A stretch of 6,669 nucleotides of DNA from Rubrobacteraceae bacterium (lineage in GTDB: Bacteria; Actinomycetota; Rubrobacteria; Rubrobacterales; Rubrobacteraceae). Location of the stretch: NCBI GenBank assembly GCA_013698525.1, contig JACCSM010000024.1:1-6669 (forward strand), in the 5' to 3' direction. A program made the position numbers and the translations under genes. The notes below the pieces were generated by a model. That model did not search any database, was not told the origin of the DNA, and saw only the letters and a program-made list of their open reading frames with translations. Shown here one piece after another: positions 4,616 through 6,669 of the stretch (position 1 is its first letter; every line of letters begins with the position of its first letter).

Positions 4616-5497
4616 CTAGACGTCCTCCTCAACGACGAAGTTGCCCTCCACGACTTCCAGGTTCGGGGGCGCGCCGTTGCACGACGCGAACGTATCCTCG
4701 CCCGGCGAGAAGTTGGCCTTGTCGTTGTCGCCGGCGTCCAGGACCCCTATCCGAACGTATTCACCCTTCTCGAAGGTGCCGTTCTCTGCCCTCGGCCCGC
4801 TCGCCGACCCGATCCGACCGACCAGCTGAGCCTCGTTGCCGCCGCTAACGGCCAAGCAAAGGATGGTCCCCCCGACCTCGGTGTTGTCACGTGCAACGTC
4901 CGGATCGCCGGGATAGGTTATGGAGAACCTACCCTGCGCATCGTCGGGGTTGGTCCCCGTGGACTTGGCGTATACCCACAACCGCGGATTGCCGTACTCG
5001 CTCCCCAGCTCCCCGTTCCCGGAGACCTTGTCCACGACGACCGGGTTGGGCCCTGGGCCACCACCGCCGACGAAGACGTTTTCGCAGTCCTCGTTGACGC
5101 GGTCGAGCTTGTCTACGTAGGCCGTGTCGATGCCCAGGCCGCAGTTGACGTTATCTTCGTAACCGTCTCGGGCGTTCATCGTGTCGTTGCCACCGCCGCC
5201 GTAGAGCGCATCCCGGCCCCGGCCGCCGAACACGCGGTCCCTGCCGTTGCCGGCGCGCACCTCGTCTTGGCCCCGGTTGCCGTAGAGATCGTCGGCCCTT
5301 GGCTTGCCGGCGATGTAGTCCGGGCCGGCGAGCCCGCGGATCTCGTTCATGGCGTCTGTGCCAATGAGCCTGTCGGGCCCGTTGGTGCCAACGCAGGGGT
5401 TGTTGGAGCAGGTCTTGGTCACGGCCAGCGCCGCCCCGCTTATCGCCATCACCCCCAGCAACGTCGTCGCCAAGATCAGTAGTGCACGTAGTCTCAT
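4616..5497 (-). CDS. Secreted RTX-type calcium-binding repeat protein with unknown C-terminal domain
   Basis: 293 residues from the ATG at 5497. Residues 1-25 are a clear Sec signal peptide (MRLRALLILATTLLG, then an Ala-rich end with likely cleavage after ALA25). Residues about 35-118 hold degenerate GGxGxDxU nonapeptide repeats: GTNGPDRLIG, AGNGRDRVFGG, RGRDALYGGGGNDTM, which fold into a calcium-binding beta roll. A cysteine block follows (NCGLGIDTAYVDKLDRV, NEDCENV), the usual cap of actinobacterial members. After the linker GGGGPGPNP, residues 150-293 form a second, beta-rich, acidic domain with GTILCLAVSGGNEAQLVGRI and a late cysteine (C273) in DTFASCNGAPPNL. I do not recognise it firmly. 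It resembles in style the repeated secreted domains with a VxCLxVxGNxAxVxG core. No protease or lipase motif is seen. The longer start at 5518 would add seven residues that cover the ribosome site. Confidence 0.88.
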   Translation of the reverse strand: MRLRALLILATTLLGVMAISGAALAVTKTCSNNPCVGTNGPDRLIGTDAMNEIRGLAGPDYIAGKPRADDLYGNRGQDEVRAGNGRDRVFGGRGRDALYGGGGNDTMNARDGYEDNVNCGLGIDTAYVDKLDRVNEDCENVFVGGGGPGPNPVVVDKVSGNGELGSEYGNPRLWVYAKSTGTNPDDAQGRFSITYPGDPDVARDNTEVGGTILCLAVSGGNEAQLVGRIGSASGPRAENGTFEKGEYVRIGVLDAGDNDKANFSPGEDTFASCNGAPPNLEVVEGNFVVEEDV

Positions 5498-5713
5498 GGA
5501 GATACTCCTCCCTTTCATCCCTAGTCTTTTCCTTACAGAGAGAGATCGTTCCTATACCAACACCATGATGCGCTTCCTCCTAGGCACAACCCCCTTTCCC
5601 TAGAGCGTGAATCTCCTCAACCTCGCCGAGTTGCACAACTAAACCATTATTCTTGACGAGCCTCTTAGAAAACTCCTTCCACGAGGTTCGGCCGAGATGT
5701 ACATGAATGGGAT
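5498..5713. other. Spacer of 216 bases upstream of the RTX gene
   Basis: No gene is seen. It is AT-richer than its surroundings, as a promoter region would be. Inverted repeats are AGTTG-CA-CAACT (5629-5640), a possible operator-size dyad, and AATGG/CCATT (5706-5710 with 5719-5723), which straddles the stop codon of the upstream gene. No convincing -35/-10 pair was found on the minus strand. TATAGG (minus, about 45 bases before the RTX start region) is the best single box. The size of the gap argues that the RTX gene has its own promoter and is not simply read on from the Wzz-like gene. Confidence 0.4.
5505..5512 (-). promoter_or_regulatory. Ribosome binding site deciding the RTX protein start
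   Basis: On the minus strand GGGAGGAG stands seven bases before the ATG at 5497. The open frame could start earlier at 5518, but this site lies inside those extra seven codons, so 5497 is the true start and gives a normal signal peptide. Confidence 0.85.
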
Positions 5714-6373
5714 TCACTCCATTTTACCTCTCGGCTTGCCACTTGGCTCAAGTACCTCCATCAGGAACGCCAGGCCAAAGCCGAGCATGGTGCCCATCAC
5801 GGCCGCCAGGATGCCATTCCTCAAGGGGTCGGGCTCTTCCGGTGTGCTGGGAACGCTTGCGGCCTCTACCACAGTGGCCTTTATGTCGTGGGCGCTCATC
5901 GGTTGCGCTGAGATCTCCTCCGAAGCCACCTCGCCCACCGCATCGACGACCCGTTGGGACCTCTCCGCATCGGTATCTGTGTAGGTCAGTTCGATTAACT
6001 GGCCGCTTTCTGTCTGCTCGGCGCTGAGGTTCTCAAGCACAGCCTCAGGGTCGATCGCTAGTCCCAACCCTGAGGTGGCTTCTTCGGCTACCGGGCGGGT
6101 GGTGATGATATCCACAGCCGATAGGGTAAGTGCTTGAAGTTCCTCCACTCTTGCCGGGCTGTCGCCCTTCCCCTGCTCTTGGCCCACCAGCATTGTGGCG
6201 GAAGCCTCGTAGAGGGGTGTTCGTAAGAGACTAACCGCTACGGTGGTGCCCGTTATAACGAGCGGGACCAGGATGATCATCCACAACCGCCTTCGGAGGA
6301 TTTGTGCAACATCCCCAATAGAAACAAAGTGCTGGTCTTCTGGGGGTCCAGCGTGGTAAGGCGTGTTGTACAT
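5714..6373 (-). CDS. Wzz/YveK-type polysaccharide chain-length (co-polymerase) protein
   Basis: 219 residues. The topology is that of Wzz-domain polysaccharide co-polymerases: an N-terminal cytoplasmic piece with FVSIGDVAQILRRRLWMI (about 16-33), membrane helix 1 at about 30-50, and an outside domain containing YEASATMLVGQEQG. Next come TSGLGLAIDPEAVLENLSAEQ and LIELTYTDTDAERSQRVVDAV, and then the diagnostic proline-rich lead-in VVEAASVPSTPEEPDPLRNG to membrane helix 2 (about 186-206, ending FGLAFLMEVLE). Such proteins set polymer length or link a tyrosine kinase to the export machine for capsule or exopolysaccharide. No Walker motifs or tyrosine cluster follow helix 2, so any kinase partner is a separate gene. 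The ATG at 6373 has GGGGAG five bases upstream. It is upstream of the RTX gene on the same strand, 216 bases away. Confidence 0.9.
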   Translation of the reverse strand: MYNTPYHAGPPEDQHFVSIGDVAQILRRRLWMIILVPLVITGTTVAVSLLRTPLYEASATMLVGQEQGKGDSPARVEELQALTLSAVDIITTRPVAEEATSGLGLAIDPEAVLENLSAEQTESGQLIELTYTDTDAERSQRVVDAVGEVASEEISAQPMSAHDIKATVVEAASVPSTPEEPDPLRNGILAAVMGTMLGFGLAFLMEVLEPSGKPRGKME

Positions 6374-6414
6374 CTCCTCTCCCCGATCGTGGATTTAGAC
6401 GGCCACGGCCCTGG

Positions 6415-6669
6415 CGCTTCGACCGACAGCGAGGTCTCTATGGCAGCCCCCACGACCGTGACCCGACCCTCGCGCCGGATCGCTTTCAGGAGCTCTTTCT
6501 CCTTGGCGGCCTTTACGCCAGACGTACCGGAACGCGCTCCCTACACCCTGCTCGTGGTCCGGCTAACGGACCTCGCCATCCCACGAGCAGCTCCGGCGCT
6601 CTCCACCGAGCCGGCCGACACCGCGAGGGGCTCGGCGTCGTAGCCCTTGAGCAAGACCCAGCCGAGCGA
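6415..6669 (-). pseudogene. Broken 3' part of an unrecognised gene, with TAG inside a coding-like frame
   Basis: Reading in from the right edge on the minus strand, the frame gives SLGWVLLKGYDAEPLAVSAG and a Ser/Ala/Arg-rich tail, then TAG at 6543-6541. The same frame goes on past the stop with a clearly protein-like stretch: GVKAAKEKELLKAIRREG followed by RVTVVGAAIETSLSVE, two amphipathic helices and a strand that look like the start of a small winged-helix/HTH unit, which then ends abruptly near 6415 where helix 3 would be expected. Either the gene ends at 6541 and the rest is a relic of its lost domain, or it is one gene killed by a nonsense change and a 3' truncation. The upstream part lies outside the window, and the family is not identified. 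Confidence 0.45.

Noticed and set aside
4604..5482. A 292-residue open frame on the plus strand opposite the RTX gene
   Set aside because: It is a mirror of the RTX gene: Val/Ala/Pro-rich with no domain, while the minus strand shows a signal peptide, RTX repeats and a good ribosome site.
6302..6643. A 113-residue plus-strand frame at the right edge
   Set aside because: It overlaps the start of the Wzz-like gene and lies opposite a minus-strand frame that looks more like a protein.
1..6669. CRISPR array, toxin-antitoxin pair, phage defence genes or rRNA
   Set aside because: No regularly spaced repeats, no paired small genes, and no matching motifs were seen on either strand.

Overview
The window looks like chromosomal DNA of a high-GC Gram-positive, most likely a deep-branching actinobacterium of the Rubrobacter/Thermoleophilia type. 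This rests on high GC and GC3, mixed ATG/GTG starts with GGAGG-type ribosome sites, the LemA-HtpX pair, a tRNA-Gln without an encoded CCA end, and a secreted RTX-like protein of an actinobacterial style. The genus is an inference from style, not from a marker gene.

Left part (1-2360), a well-kept housekeeping region: the N-terminus of a SAM-dependent methyltransferase (minus strand, cut by the window edge) diverges from a small VOC/glyoxalase-fold protein (259-618). After a consensus TATAAT box come lemA (671-1231) and htpX (1236-2225), four bases apart and probably translationally coupled: a membrane-anchored LemA protein and a membrane zinc metalloprotease. A tRNA-Gln(CUG) gene (2251-2321) with its own promoter-like boxes and a strong terminator closes this block. 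Its 5' leader holds a perfect 9-base complement to the tRNA D-arm.

Middle part (2360-4615), a decayed and mobile region: about 500 bases without a convincing gene but with gene-like scraps, a short direct repeat and hairpins. Next is a probable N-terminal gene fragment (2880-3202) with an almost leaderless start, an in-frame TAG at codon 13, and truncation at the left end of an insertion sequence. The IS (about 3203-4412, 1210 bp) has 24-bp imperfect terminal inverted repeats and an IS1-like zinc-ribbon DDE transposase that is out of frame at the second catalytic aspartate. No target duplication is visible. Two large hairpins follow.

Right part (4616-6669), minus strand and surface-related: a secreted RTX-repeat protein with an unrecognised cysteine-containing C-terminal domain (4616-5497), a Wzz/YveK-type polysaccharide chain-length/co-polymerase protein without a kinase domain (5714-6373), and upstream of it a degraded or C-terminally broken gene running in from the right edge with a TAG inside a coding-like frame. 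The last two intact genes suggest a cell-surface or exopolysaccharide neighbourhood. No complete, previously undescribed multi-gene system is visible. The items most worth checking are the C-terminal domain of the RTX protein, the leader/D-arm pairing at the tRNA, and the two gene remnants with in-frame TAG codons.
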